Below, one piece after another: positions 24,108 through 35,189 of a stretch of DNA of 64,000 bases. The position numbers and the translations under genes are program-made. How positions within the stretch are numbered: position 1 is the first letter of the stretch; each line of letters starts with the position of its first letter. Under the pieces are notes generated by a model. That model ran no database searches. It was not told where the DNA came from and worked only from the letters and a program-made list of their open reading frames with translations. This DNA is from Hypericum androsaemum (Eukaryota > Streptophyta > Magnoliopsida > Malpighiales > Hypericaceae). Where the stretch lies: assembly GCA_963995505.1 (NCBI GenBank), contig OZ023184.1:15870228-15934227 (forward strand), written 5' to 3'.

Positions 24108-25510
24108 GATGACGTGAGCTTGCTACATTTCTCTGCAGTTTCTTTCACCTTTTCCCTTCCTCCTACGAGCTAATTAGTACTACACCTACCCAATGCCGTC
24201 TAGAGTTGCGGGTTTAGGCCAACTTGCCTCAATTTTTTTAACCAAAAAAAATAAGTAGTGCATCTTCTTTTAGGCCATTGGAGAGAGATCTCACATGGAA
24301 TAGAAGCTTAAAGTGAAGGAGGCAAAAAGTTGATGTAGGGAATGACGTTGTAGTTTCAGGGAAGCCATCATGTGCGTGGGCCAAATAGACAACCAACAGT
24401 GGATAGGAATATGGAATGAAGGTTTTCGGGCTTGCCCTGTTGTTGTATTTAACCAACTGTTTGATGTGAATCAATTTTGGTTCACAGGCCTAAATTCGAT
24501 TGTTTGCATCACGTGTCGTAGAGGCTCGAGCGGATCAAACTGCTCTGATACCGTGAAAAAAATTTTTAGGGTTGGTGTAGCGTAATTTATAATATACAGA
24601 GTTTGTCTATGTCATGTAACCAATGTGTGATTTAACCAATTGTTTGATGTGAATGATTTATACTACCAACACAGGTAGGATGGTAACAGGTCCTGTCTAG
24701 TTTTCCAAGAGTCGGTGGGTCAATTTCTACCTCTTGCGAAAATGGCAAAACTTTACTTGGGAGGGAAACAAAACCTAATATCGTATAGATCTCCGAAATT
24801 TATACAAACCCACCTAAAATTTAGAGAAGTTCCTCCAAAAATGTGTGATTTATACCCCAACATGACGGATCGGCTCTTCGTTACGGATCACCAGGTTTTA
24901 TGTACATGCATAACAAACATCCTACGGATAATGAGAAAACAACAAAACTATTGCTTGGTCATATAGAACATGCATAAGAAACAGGCTTAGTGGAAATTAA
25001 GGTTTAAGACAAGGACAAGCTAGTTTGGCCTCGACTCGTTGTTCTCATCTAAGTTGGGTATGCCTCAATTGGAGTTTTTCTCAAATTATAACTTATAATT
25101 TTGAACTATTGGATTTTCTGTTAGGTCTTACGGCCGAACCATGCAGCGTTGTCCTTTACTCTTCTCTATTATCCATAATGACGGTTTAAGATCTATGTTT
25201 TACTTCCGCTAACCTAACATAGCATTTATTGCAAATGCACTTGTGTATGTTTGTTTGGTATGTAGTGTATTTGAAATTTGTAGATAGAGGACATCTTGAC
25301 CTCACACTTCAAACACCAATCAACATCCAATAATTTTTTGTCCATACAACCAAAAGGAGAAAAGAGAAAATAGAAAAGGATAGAGGCATGGTTAAGGGGT
25401 TGCTAGAGCCATGAAATAAATTAATTAAATGGAGTTAGAAATGGACAGACTAGTAAATATCCAGGTGAATGCAGGTACATTTTCTGACAAAGAATGATGG
25501 TTAATGTAAT

Positions 25511-27730
25511 TCAATTGACCAAACTGTTACTCTGAAAGCGACTTAAATCAATTATCACCACAGTAATGTCATCCAAACTACCTCTACTGACTGCAAGATT
25601 CACAAGTTTCTTAGAAGCAGCTGCAAGCCCCTCGAATCCAGGATTCTTATTCGGGTCAGTGTTCTCGTTCGTTGCAGACTCGGACTTTATACTCGCTCGT
25701 TTTACCAGCGAGATTCTTCTTGACTTCAATGGAGGACTTTGATTGTCACGTACAGTGCCTTCTTCTCTATTCGGGTCAGCGTTCTCGTCCCTGCCAGACT
25801 CGGAGTTAATACTTGATAGTTTTTCTAGTGAGATTCTTTTCGACTTCAATGGAGGTCTTTGATTTTCAGATACATAATCTTCTTCTCTATTGATCCAGCC
25901 ATAAGCAGTTTTATTCAAATTCGGTGTCCGCCTTGGCTTGTTCTTTATACTGACTACTGAGATCCTTGGCACCAACACTGATGGCATTGTGCCACTATAA
26001 CCAACACTTCGATCCGACCGGCCATCTATAGCCGGTCCACATTTCTTCTCAAGCAAATATAACTGCACAACGTTGATAGCTTCTTGATTCCCAACCTGAT
26101 CACAAGAAACAATCATCATTAATATACAACACATGTAACAACTAACATTCTGCTCTAACTTAATACCGATCCTACGGAGGGAAGACACCGATCTATAAAG
26201 CAAATATAGGCATTTCACGGTGGTACACGTCCGTTGCAAGAACAACTCCGGTTCTTAATCATTTGGCAATAAAGTTTCTGCAAGGAGCATTTTGTCTTAC
26301 CTTCTCCCATAACCCATCAGAAGCTAAGATCAGAAACTTCATGTCTGGGGTTAGTGGCAAGACTTTTGTCTCTGGTTCAGCAATGACCCAGTCTTTGAGA
26401 TGAGAATCTCCGATGCTTCTTGATACAGAGAGCACACCATGGACTCTCCAGGCGCCTCGATGAATCTCAACGTATCCACCCTGCAGGACGAAGCGAACAA
26501 GTACCATCAGTTATCAGCAGCAATCTCCATTAATTACCTTAACTTCGGACCACGGTATCAACTTTGGCAATACCTTGTTCTCAATCCGCTTGCGCTCGTC
26601 CTCACATTCTGCTCTGTGATCTACTGTAAGAGCTTCAGCCAAGCCTCCTCTAGAAAGAACAGCCCTGCAATCTCCCACACTCGAGACAATGACTTCCCGG
26701 CCTTCAATCAAGGCTGTGACGCAGCAGGCACCGCTGACTAGACCCTGCATTTCCAAAACATTTTAGCTTCATCATTATCATCACTATGAAGAGCAAAGCC
26801 ATTCGCAGTCTCAAACCGAATCGAACTATACGACAAATGTCTCAAAGACATTCTGCTCTCAAGAAGGTACAAAGTTCAAATTCTATATCCAAGTTGCAAC
26901 ACAATTCCCCAATCTGAAATCTACGGCTTACATACTTCAGCTAGGTTGCTGATTGAACCCACTTTAGATATCACATCAAAATTTACGGATATGACGAGCT
27001 ACAGCGGCTCGAGTTCGGCAAAGCTCTCCCAATCTAGTCTTAAAGCAGCTACATTACCGAGGCTCGAACTCGATACCTGTTGTTAGACCTAGAGACGTCC
27101 ATGTTGATTGTATATTCCAAATGTGGGATTATTGGTTTCAATGTTCACCAAAATTAACACAAGAAGAACCAAACAAGTCTAAATTAGTACACGGAGATTA
27201 ATTAGGACAATCCACCACCTTTTGCAAGAAGGCTTGGTCAGTCTTCAAGTAGGCTGCTTTAACAGCTTCCTCTTTACTCAACCCGCAGCCTCCGACCCCC
27301 ACAGCCTCCAGGATGTTAGCGTGCAGATTCTCCGCCACGAACTCCGCCGCGGTCCTCCCCCCGTGCCCATCGTACACTCCGAAGAACCCCTGAAACAATC
27401 AATCACCATTAGCCCCCCACCCCACCCCACCGACCAGAACAGAACACAAAAAAGGAACGGACTTTGTGGGTTTACCTTGTTGGGGTTTCCGTCCAATAAA
27501 GGGAGGACCTTGTGGGTGTCCTCCATGAACTTCTTCTTGCCCTTGACGGCGGAGACGCCGAAGCCGAAACCCTCGAAGCAAACGGCGTCGTTGGGCACCG
27601 GAGCGAGAAGAGGTACGGTCTTGACTTGTTGCAGGACGCTTGGGATCTCAATGGTGGGCGGTCTCTTTCGCTTCAGCGAGAAGGGAATCAGCAGATTCGG
27701 ACAAGCTGGAGTTGCTTCTCTCACCTCCAT
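25511..27730 (-). CDS. protein phosphatase 2C, clade B / AP2C-like
   Basis: Five exons on the minus strand, 27730-27476, 27389-27219, 26744-26574, 26480-26301 and 26095-25511, give 453 residues with all junctions in phase 0. PP2C metal-site motifs are complete: [51 protein letters not shown] and [13 protein letters not shown]. This is therefore a probably active Mn/Mg-dependent Ser/Thr phosphatase. N-terminal [10 protein letters not shown] (residues 20-29) fits the kinase-interaction motif of AP2C-type phosphatases that dock and inactivate MAP kinases; MAPK targeting is inference. Between [10 protein letters not shown] and the last motif lies a long basic loop with two tandem 40-residue repeats (residues 328-367 and 368-407), each holding a KSxRISL sequence. 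That loop is unusual for the family. No transit peptide is evident. Confidence 0.92.
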
Positions 27731-28382
27731 TTTGCTACTTTGGAGGAGAGGAGAGGAGCGGAGGGAGGAGGAGAGAGGTAACGGCTATAATTTAGACAAG
27801 GAGGTTGGTTGGTTTCAACTGAGTCAAAGGGCGAAGTGAGTACCGCCACCTTTATAAGGTTTATTTGGTTTGAATTTAAAATAGTCGATTAGTCTAGTTG
27901 GTCGAGTAAATTGAATATTAGATGATTAGAAAAAAATTAAGTACTTGATGTTAGGACAAGTTATTATTTAGTAAAAAATATATGTTAGAAAACTTATATC
28001 ACCAATCTATCTTATCTGAATTTAGATTAATCGGTACAGTAATATCGAGTCATATAAAGTAAAACGCTTAGATTTGGAGCTTGCTTTGTTTAAACTGATT
28101 AACTCGTAGTTGGGTTCCTTTTCATCTCTTTTTCCGGTTATTTGGTAGACTTTACCGGTTAGTTTGTGATAGTTGATTATGGTAGATTGAGCCGGGACAA
28201 CATAAAAGTTGTTCATACGGAGGGAATTTTGTTTGAACCATCAGATTTTATTAAAAATCGTGTCTAGAGATCTGAGAATCATAAAAAATCGTGTCTATAA
28301 GTATAATTACTTGATCCATTTCAGTGGGGATAAGCATTGTCACCACTGAATCCAACCCCATGATCAATTAAGATCCTTATTA
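27731..28382. other. PP2C promoter region and intergenic DNA
   Basis: The first 110 bp upstream of the PP2C start are G/A-rich on the plus strand, so the minus-strand leader is pyrimidine-rich. The remainder is AT-rich with no recognised element before the Mutator-like copy. Confidence 0.4.
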
Positions 28383-28391
28383 AAAAAATAA

Positions 28392-29009
28392 GAGAAAAGT
28401 CCACTTTAGTACCCTGTGGTATCGCCCAAAATCACTTTAGTACCCTGTGGTAAAAAATCGACCAATCGAGTCATACTTATTCCAATTAACATCAAAAAGG
28501 TCCTCGGGCAGCTGCCCGGACCCGCTCGAGCCCTGCCCGGACTACGTGGCCAGCCACATCACCAAAACTTGATGACGTGGCACCACGTGGAGGAGGAGGC
28601 GGAGGAGGAGGAGGAGGAGGCGGAGGAGGAGGAGGAGAGGAGGAGGAGAAGAGGAGGACGAAGTGGAGGAGGAGGACGAAGTGGAGGAGGAGCGGAGGAG
28701 GAGGAGGAGGAGGACGAAGTGGAGGAGGAGGAGGAGGAGGAGAAGAGGAGGAGGAGAGGAAGAGAGGGAAGAAGATGGATGTCCACGTGGCGCCACATCA
28801 TCAAGTTTTGGTGACGTGGCTGGCCACGTAGTCTGGGCAGGGCTCGGGCGGGTCCGGGCTGCCCGAGGACCTTTTTGATGTTAATTGGAATAAGTATGAC
28901 TCGATTGGTTGGTTTTTTACCACAGGGTACTAAAATAATTTTGGGCGATACCACAGGGTACTAAAGTGATTTTGGGTGATACCACAAGGTACTAAAGTGG
29001 ACTTTTCCC
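28392..29009. mobile_element. Mutator-like foldback element (copy b) with G/A-rich core
   Basis: The 618-bp element starts GAGAAAAGTCCACTTTAG and ends with its complement CTAAAGTGGACTTTTCCC. It is flanked by exact 9-bp duplications AAAAAATAA (28383-28391 and 29010-29018), the Mutator signature. Each terminal inverted repeat is about 195-225 bp. The unit CACTTTAGTACCCTGTGG occurs twice in the left arm and three times in the right arm. The arms end in GC-rich foldbacks (GGCAGCTGCCCG, CCACGTGG, GATGACGTGG). Between them lies about 200 bp of GGA-type repeat. Frames across this repeat are low-complexity and not genes. Confidence 0.85.
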
Positions 29010-29018
29010 AAAAAATAA

Positions 29019-29698
29019 TATCAACCTTCAACTACTAAAATCAGCTACTTAATATTATTGAAAGTCGCAAGCAACGTTCAAACACGAAAAAAATTATGAA
29101 GATAGATGTTAAGTATATATTATTGAATATCATGATAGTAATAGGCCGTTATTGCATATTCATGAACTATGGCTGGGTTAAGAAAATATAGACAACTCTC
29201 CCGGTTACACTACAAAAATTTATATTCTTGTTAACTAGTCCAATTTTTACTGATTGTGGTAATAGTAATTTCCGTCAAAATAAAGTTTAGGCAGATCATT
29301 TGAAAATTAAAGCTTTCACTAATAAAATGTAATAAACTTTTTACAAATTTTAAATTCACATGTTGTAAAACAAAATCATCATCAATTAGTCTACGTATTT
29401 CATAATAATATAATGTACGAGAGAAGATCATGTCCGTACGGGTAAGCATCCATATTTTTTTTGGGTTATACTTTTTTTCAGAAATTTAAGCATGTTAATC
29501 TAAATTCCGAAATTTTAGATATTATTAAATTTTATTATTCTCTCAAATATAATTTTTATATTATTTTATTTCTGTAAGGAGTGAAAATTGTCCGAGGAAT
29601 AATATCAGGCAATAGTAGCGCCCCCTAGAAAGCCGGACACTATCCTCCGGTCCCGTCTCTTCCACTTGACTCGTTGCTACGCAAAAAAAAAAAAGACG
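29019..29698. other. AT-rich intergenic DNA and CSK promoter
   Basis: No coding sequence was seen. The last 100 bp, upstream of the chloroplast sensor kinase ATG, are GC-richer and should contain the core promoter and short leader. Confidence 0.4.
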
Positions 29699-32600
29699 AT
29701 GCTAGTCTCGGCCGTAGGCACCCAAAACCCAATCACCGCCACTATCCCCAAACACAACCACCACCACCTCGCCCCCTCCTCCTCCTTCTCCCTCCTCAAA
29801 CCCCCCACTCTCCCCGTCCACCTCGCCGCCTCCACTCCGCTCTCCCTCCGCCACGTGTCCACCGAGCCGGACCCCCCGCCGCGGCCGCCCGGGGATGAGG
29901 AGGAGGAGCTGGTCCCTTCCTCCTCCGCCGTTGCGCTGGCCATCCGGAGGAGCTCCACCTTGCCCGTGGAGTTCGTTCAGCGTGTCGAGCCGGCCGGCGG
30001 CGGCTCCAAGCTGGTCCTTCCTAGCCCCGACTTCCAACGCCTCTGCTCCCAGCAGCTCGCCCTCTTCCGCCGCATCGTCCACCCCCTCGCCCTCCTCTCT
30101 GTGAGCTCTCCCCCCGTTCCTTTTCATTTTGCACTTAACCTGTTCGACGATTTGTCTCCCTTCCAGAAATTATAATTTTTGTATTAAATTTGTAATTTTT
30201 GGGTTTCAATTGGATGTAGGTCTATGTGAGGCCCGCTGGTAGTTACGTTATGGACAGGCTAGAGCTGCGGCGGGTGATGTGTTACCCGGGCGAGAATGCT
30301 GTGGCTGATGTTGTGATGTTGGTTGGTAGTTTCGGGGTCCCAGCTGGCCTGCGAGCTGCTGAAGCCACGCTTTCTAGTCAACAAGTACGTACGTGTCTTT
30401 TTAGTTAACTGCATTAGTGTTTAGGGTTAGAACTCGGATTGTTGATTAGTGGGATTGGCTTTGTTGGGGATTGCAGGTCCAATTTGTACCTGAGCATCGA
30501 GCGATTGTGCTTCCGATGGTAAAGCACCCTTTTGTCATTGGCTTTTTGGTTGCTGAGTTGCCGGTCATGGAAATGCAGAAGCCATGCTTAGATCTGCCTA
30601 ACAAAGGGCGGAATGGAGAGCGGGATCTGATTTCCTCTCCCCCCTCGCCTGAGGAGACCTTTGATTTACGCGTACGAGCAGATAAGAAGCTGTGGAGTAT
30701 TCAGACTCTACATGATGAGACACCAAAGATGCACAACTTTAGCTCTGATCAGAGAATGAGTGCCATTGATATCACTAATTCTCTAGCTATGGCGTATGTT
30801 ATGGATCAGGTAGCTTATAATACTCTTTAGATGGATCATAGAGAGGAAGCATCCACTGCATCATTCTTTTCGTTCTTGTGAGCAGTAATTCAACTGTATA
30901 TAGTGTTATCTTTGATAAATTGGTGCCTTCTTTTTGTTTTCAGAAAGCAATGCTACTCCAGCAATCATCGTGGCAAAATAATGTTAGGATGAATACTCTG
31001 GTTGAGCAGGTCAGGTTTTTCTTGCTCTCTCTCTCGCGCGCTCTGTTTTCTTTTTCTTCTGTTACTGAATGAGTCTGTCTCACTATATTATGCTAGATTC
31101 GTGGCCCCTTGTCTAGTATCAGGACTCTAAGCAAACTATTATCCACTCATGTGAAGAGAAATGAGGTATGTGCTTCTAAATCCACAAATAAATAAATGGT
31201 GGCACATGTAGCTGCAGCTTTGCCTATCTTCGTGCATCACTTGTGACCGTGCCTGTTTTAATCCTGAACCAATGAGCTGCATCATCCTTTTCTCTTGTTC
31301 AATGACGATACTATGTTTATCCTTCACCTGTGACTTTTCGATCATTGAACTATGGGCTAAGACGTAGATGATATTTTATTCAACAGTTTTCAAAGTTGAT
31401 GTTTGCTATAGATTGTTCCACCGCTCAAGCTGTAGGACACATGCATGTCAGTGACTCATGGTTGCATTGACTGAAATACGTGCATTAAGATTTTTGGTAA
31501 TCGGTACTCAGAAAATGTCTTGACATTCACTTATCTGGTTTCACCTTCTGTTCAGTTGAATAGCTGAATGTGTTTTCTCTCAGATCTCATCCGACATTGT
31601 TGATGATATATTGGTGCAAGGCAATCATATCAGTGACACGCTTCAAGAACTTCAGGATGCTGTATACTTAACAAAGGCAATCCCCTATCTCCTGCACCTG
31701 GCAAACCAAGAAAAGAAAAAATTAACAAAGAAGGAAAAGTTGATCACTTTGCTCATTGTATCACAATTTTTATGCCTCCTCGTTTGATTCTTTTTGTAGA
31801 CCAACATAATGCGGTTTAATGAAGAGACCTTGAAAAGAATTAATACTTCATCATATGCCTATGCTGAGCCTGCAAGATCTCACTTATCAGACAACTCCCC
31901 AAGAGATCCCCACTATAGGCTGCACAGCTCTGATCCTTTATCATCAAGTATTTCTGCCAAGGACTTAGAGATGCCTATGCCACCCTCAGCTCTCGCTCCT
32001 CTACAACTCGGAATTAGGTAAGTTCTGCTATTGCATAAGTAGTTGCAACCAGCAAAAAGTTTTGGTTGGTATAAATGAACGAGTATGTCAAGTAATTGGA
32101 ACCCACAAGCTTTCCATGCCCCTCTTGTTTTAGTTTTGTGCTCTATGTGAGGTCAGTCAGATGATACATACCTAAAATGCACCTATTTGGTCTATTTCAT
32201 TTTGAAGGATACCTATTGGTCAATTTCTGTTCTAATTAAGTTGATTTTTTCTTTTTTTTTCTTTGCGTCAGGAAGACCATGCAATGTTTCTGACATCCTA
32301 GTAGAATTGGTTGGTGCGGTTAGGCCACTTGCCCGTATGCAGCAACGGAGTGTTGAGTTGAATGAACCTTCTCATCCTTTACAAGTTGCTGTAGAAGAAC
32401 CATCACTTCGCCAGGCTTTGAGTAACATAATAGAAGGTGCACTGTTGCGTACACACGTTGGCGGCAGGGTGGAGATTGTATCTACCAGTGCTCCTGCTGG
32501 TGGTGCTCTTGTGGTTATAGACGATGATGGGCCCGATATGCATTATATGGTAAGCATATAGTATACCTATTAAGAATTTTTTTTTAATCCCCTGTATCCG

Positions 32601-33251
32601 TTTCCACATTTAGATGTCTGAATCTCTCTGGGAGATGAAAATGCATCAAGACTAAAAGTATAAGGACATTCTTTATTGATCTTTGTCTGACTACGATTAG
32701 AAATGAAGGTATTTTCTGGTATCTAACCAGCTTTTCTGTGAGTATTAGAGAGACTCCTGCTACAACACTTCATTGGAACTTATAGTTATGCCTTTTCATC
32801 CCTATTACTACCATCCACTGCTAATAGGAAGTATCCGGCCTGTTTGCTGATTTGGTGGCGAGGCTTGGATGTGAATTTATCATCGACACAATGCCACCTC
32901 GAAGAAACTTCATATAAATAATGTTCTTCCTTATAAGTGTACTTTTTTCGCTTTGCCCATGCCTTGTCAGAGTTTCAGTTTTCTCATTGTTATGATGTGC
33001 AGACACAGATGCGTTCACTCACACCATTCGGAGCCGAACTCTTAGCGGAGAACATGATTGAGGACAACATGGCATGGAACTTTGTTGCTGGGATAACTGT
33101 CGCACGCGAGATACTCGAGAGCTATGGATGCGTCGTCCGTGTCATATCACCTCGAACTACGGATGCAGTAGTTGGAACTGGAGGAACCCGGATAGAGCTC
33201 TGGCTTCCGTCTTTTACAACATCATCCGACGCAACAGGGCCTCTCCCGTGA
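29699..33251 (+). CDS. CSK: chloroplast sensor kinase
   Basis: Nine exons, 29699-30100, 30220-30384, 30477-30809, 30944-31009, 31097-31165, 31584-31676, 31800-32017, 32276-32549 and 33003-33251, give 622 residues, close to the known plant CSK length. The first ~60 residues are Ser/Thr/Pro/His-rich and lack acidic residues, as in a transit peptide. A GAF-like sensor domain follows. The dimerisation helix contains LVEQIRGPLSSIRTLSKLL, with Glu 321 where bacterial kinases have the phospho-His. The ATPase part shows NIIEGALLRT (N box) and VVIDDDGPDM (G1-like). CSK links plastoquinone redox state to chloroplast transcription, and lack of the His is normal in plant CSK. The frame requires a GC donor after 31676 (AAG/GCAATC) and use of the second AG at 32274-32275. 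The ATG at 29699 was chosen because the open frame upstream has no ATG. Confidence 0.92.
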
Positions 33252-33974
33252 GGCATAGCAATCAGTGTGCCCGTTTATATGCAAGAGCTCTCCGCTCTCC
33301 ATTGAAGAAGCTCAACCATCACTTGTTTTAGGAGTGCATTATGAAGAAGCTACCTCGCACAGTGAGGGGATTCTGATTCTGTACAGTTTGATTCTATCGT
33401 AGCGTAGAGTGTATTTCAAGGAGCTCACTGTAAATAGATCATCAAGGGGTGCTGGTGTGGAGCTATTCCAGCCCACAGGAGATTGTAATCTAAGACTTCT
33501 AGCTAATGTTGTAAACTAAGGTTGTAAATCACCTTATAACAAAATAAAAACCTTATAATAACGTGCATATCTTTTTGGTTTATAAACCGTAGTATTGGGT
33601 CCACCGGGTTGAATAATACATATGCGGGTAAATTTTTTAAAAGATTGTAATGTTTTATCAACAAATATTTAACACTGTCATCTATATTTTTAATAATTCA
33701 AATTCGAGTCTGGTTAAATTACAACAAATCTAATTTATCTTCTTCGTATTTGTTGGTTAACGAGCACCTTTTCTTATAACAATTGTCGGGCATTTCTAAA
33801 ACAAGTATATAATATTATCGTACCTCAATACCTTATTTAAGCGATTGTTCGTACCGTACAGTAATAAATACTATCCATAAAAAGGTAGAGCATTTTATTT
33901 GACCAAAATAACGTACCATTTTGAAAATTTCCCTACAATTTTTTATCCCAAGAATTGGAATTCTCAAATCACCC
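33252..33974. other. 3' UTR and intergenic DNA
   Basis: About 250 bp of probable CSK 3' UTR is followed by AT-rich sequence with no recognised gene, up to the nested transposons. Confidence 0.4.
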
Positions 33975-33982
33975 ATCTACAG

Positions 33983-34439
33983 CATTGTTTTCGAGACGGC
34001 GGTCCGACCAAATCAGAGCCAATAACGGGTCAAAAAACCAAGTTCGAACGGTTACCTAACGAACTGGAAAATTTTCGGTCAGACCGGGCAGTTGGCTCAG
34101 ATTTTTGACCCGAAAAAATTCGGTTCATTAGGTTTGACCAAAAAATCAACCCAAAAACTAGATTTCACCCAATCCAACACAAAAAAATCAGATTTTATAC
34201 TCGATTTTTCTAAATCAACACAAAATAAACTAAATCTACAAAGATAATTATACTAAATATGAAATAAATTTACCAATATTTCAAGAATATTAATTTTTAA
34301 ACCTATTATTTACTAAATATATATTAAATATATATATAATAAACCACCGGTCCGACCGCCGGTTTGACTGGTCTGACTGGTTGACCCGGAGAACGGACCA
34401 AAATCTGGGTCGCTCTCCGGGTCGTTTTTGAAAACAATG
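33983..34439. mobile_element. hAT-like non-autonomous transposon, copy 2
   Basis: The 457-bp element has terminal repeats CATTGTTTTC and GAAAACAATG and 8-bp flanks ATCTACAG (33975-33982) and ATCTATAG (34440-34447) that differ by one base. Subterminal GGTCCGACC, CGGTCAGACC and GGTTTGACTGG words match those of the copy at 12284-12730. It has no coding capacity. Confidence 0.72.
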
Positions 34440-34626
34440 ATCTATAGTAAAACTTTTGTAAAGTGATCCTCTCTAAAATAATAATCCCTCTAAATTGATA
34501 AAAAATTCTGGTCCCGAGTCGGGACCAGTGATAAAATTTAACAATTCATCTATCGTAATAACTAATACTTTTTCAGAAAATTTTAGTGCTAAATCTCGGT
34601 CCCAATTTTTGCATAAAGTGATATTT

Positions 34627-34630
<4 letters not shown>

Positions 34631-34667
<37 letters not shown>
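34631..34667. repeat. (AT)n microsatellite
   Basis: An uninterrupted AT dinucleotide run of 37 bp lies inside the pogo-like MITE. Confidence 0.95.
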
Positions 34668-34672
<5 letters not shown>

Positions 34673-35090
34673 TTTACAAATTCGAAAAATATTGTAAGAC
34701 ATTAATTTGTGTTAAACTTGCTTATTTAATAAATTTTACATCATCGTTCATCTTCTCAATCGTTTTAGAATGGTTCTTATAATCATCGTCTTGTTCTAAG
34801 AAATTATCTCAATCGAGTATATCATTTGAATAACGCTATAAGTCTAAATTTTAGATAATTTGTATATAAACTAAATAATTTTTGTTATTTACATATTTAT
34901 TATTCAAAAACTCAATTTTAATATTTTTGGAAGAAAAAAATGTAAATATCTCTTATTTAATAACCTCTCTAAAGTAATATTTTTTTCCGATCCCGATAAT
35001 ATCATTTTAGAGAGATTTTACTGCAATAATTAAGTAAACGAGCCAAGTGACTCCCTCCATTCCTTCTCCCCGCCTACCACTAAAAACCCA

Positions 35091-35099
35091 AAACCCTAA
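35091..35099 (+). promoter_or_regulatory. telo-box upstream of the lysine-rich protein gene
   Basis: AAACCCTAA is the plant telo-box found in promoters of ribosomal-protein and ribosome-biogenesis genes. It lies 91 bp upstream of the ATG at 35190. A second related word, GCCCTAAAA, follows at about 35121-35129. Confidence 0.5.
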
Positions 35100-35189
35100 T
35101 TATTCCTCTCCAACATAAAAAGCCCTAAAATTTGCTGGAAACCAGAGAAGGAGAAGGGGGAAAAGCTTCGAACTTTGTGGTCCCAAGCG

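Larger units (their letters stand above)
23283..25510. other. gene-poor intergenic region
   Basis: After the DUF868 promoter this 2.2 kb is AT-rich and carries repeat debris only. A block at 23700-23900 resembles 13310-13500. A minus-strand CGGTATCAGAGCAG near 24535-24553 is one base away from the initiator-Met tRNA primer-binding site of LTR retrotransposons. The string AACCAA(C/T)TGTTTGATGTGAAT is repeated near 24450 and 24635. No gene was recognised. Confidence 0.4.
33980..35023. mobile_element. pogo/Emigrant-like MITE, interrupted by a hAT-like element
   Basis: The left end CAG at 33980-33982 is separated from TAAAACTTTTGTAAAGTG (34448 on) by the hAT-like insertion. The right end is the complement, GAGAGATTTTACTG, at about 35010-35023. 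CAGTAAAAC...GTTTTACTG with CTCTCTAAA subterminal words matches the terminal repeat of Emigrant-type (Tc1/mariner-pogo) MITEs. TA precedes the left end and CA follows the right end, so one target base has changed. Inside are a short hairpin (GGTCCCGAGTCGGGACC, 34511-34527) and a TA microsatellite. Confidence 0.65.

Noticed and set aside
24530..24560. Primer-binding-site-like string CGGTATCAGAGCAG on the minus strand
   Set aside because: No LTR could be recognised on its upstream side and no coding part follows, so I did not call an element.
28416..28954. Frames of 70-130 codons on both strands in element b
   Set aside because: Same GGA repeat artefact, spanning the terminal repeats of the transposon.
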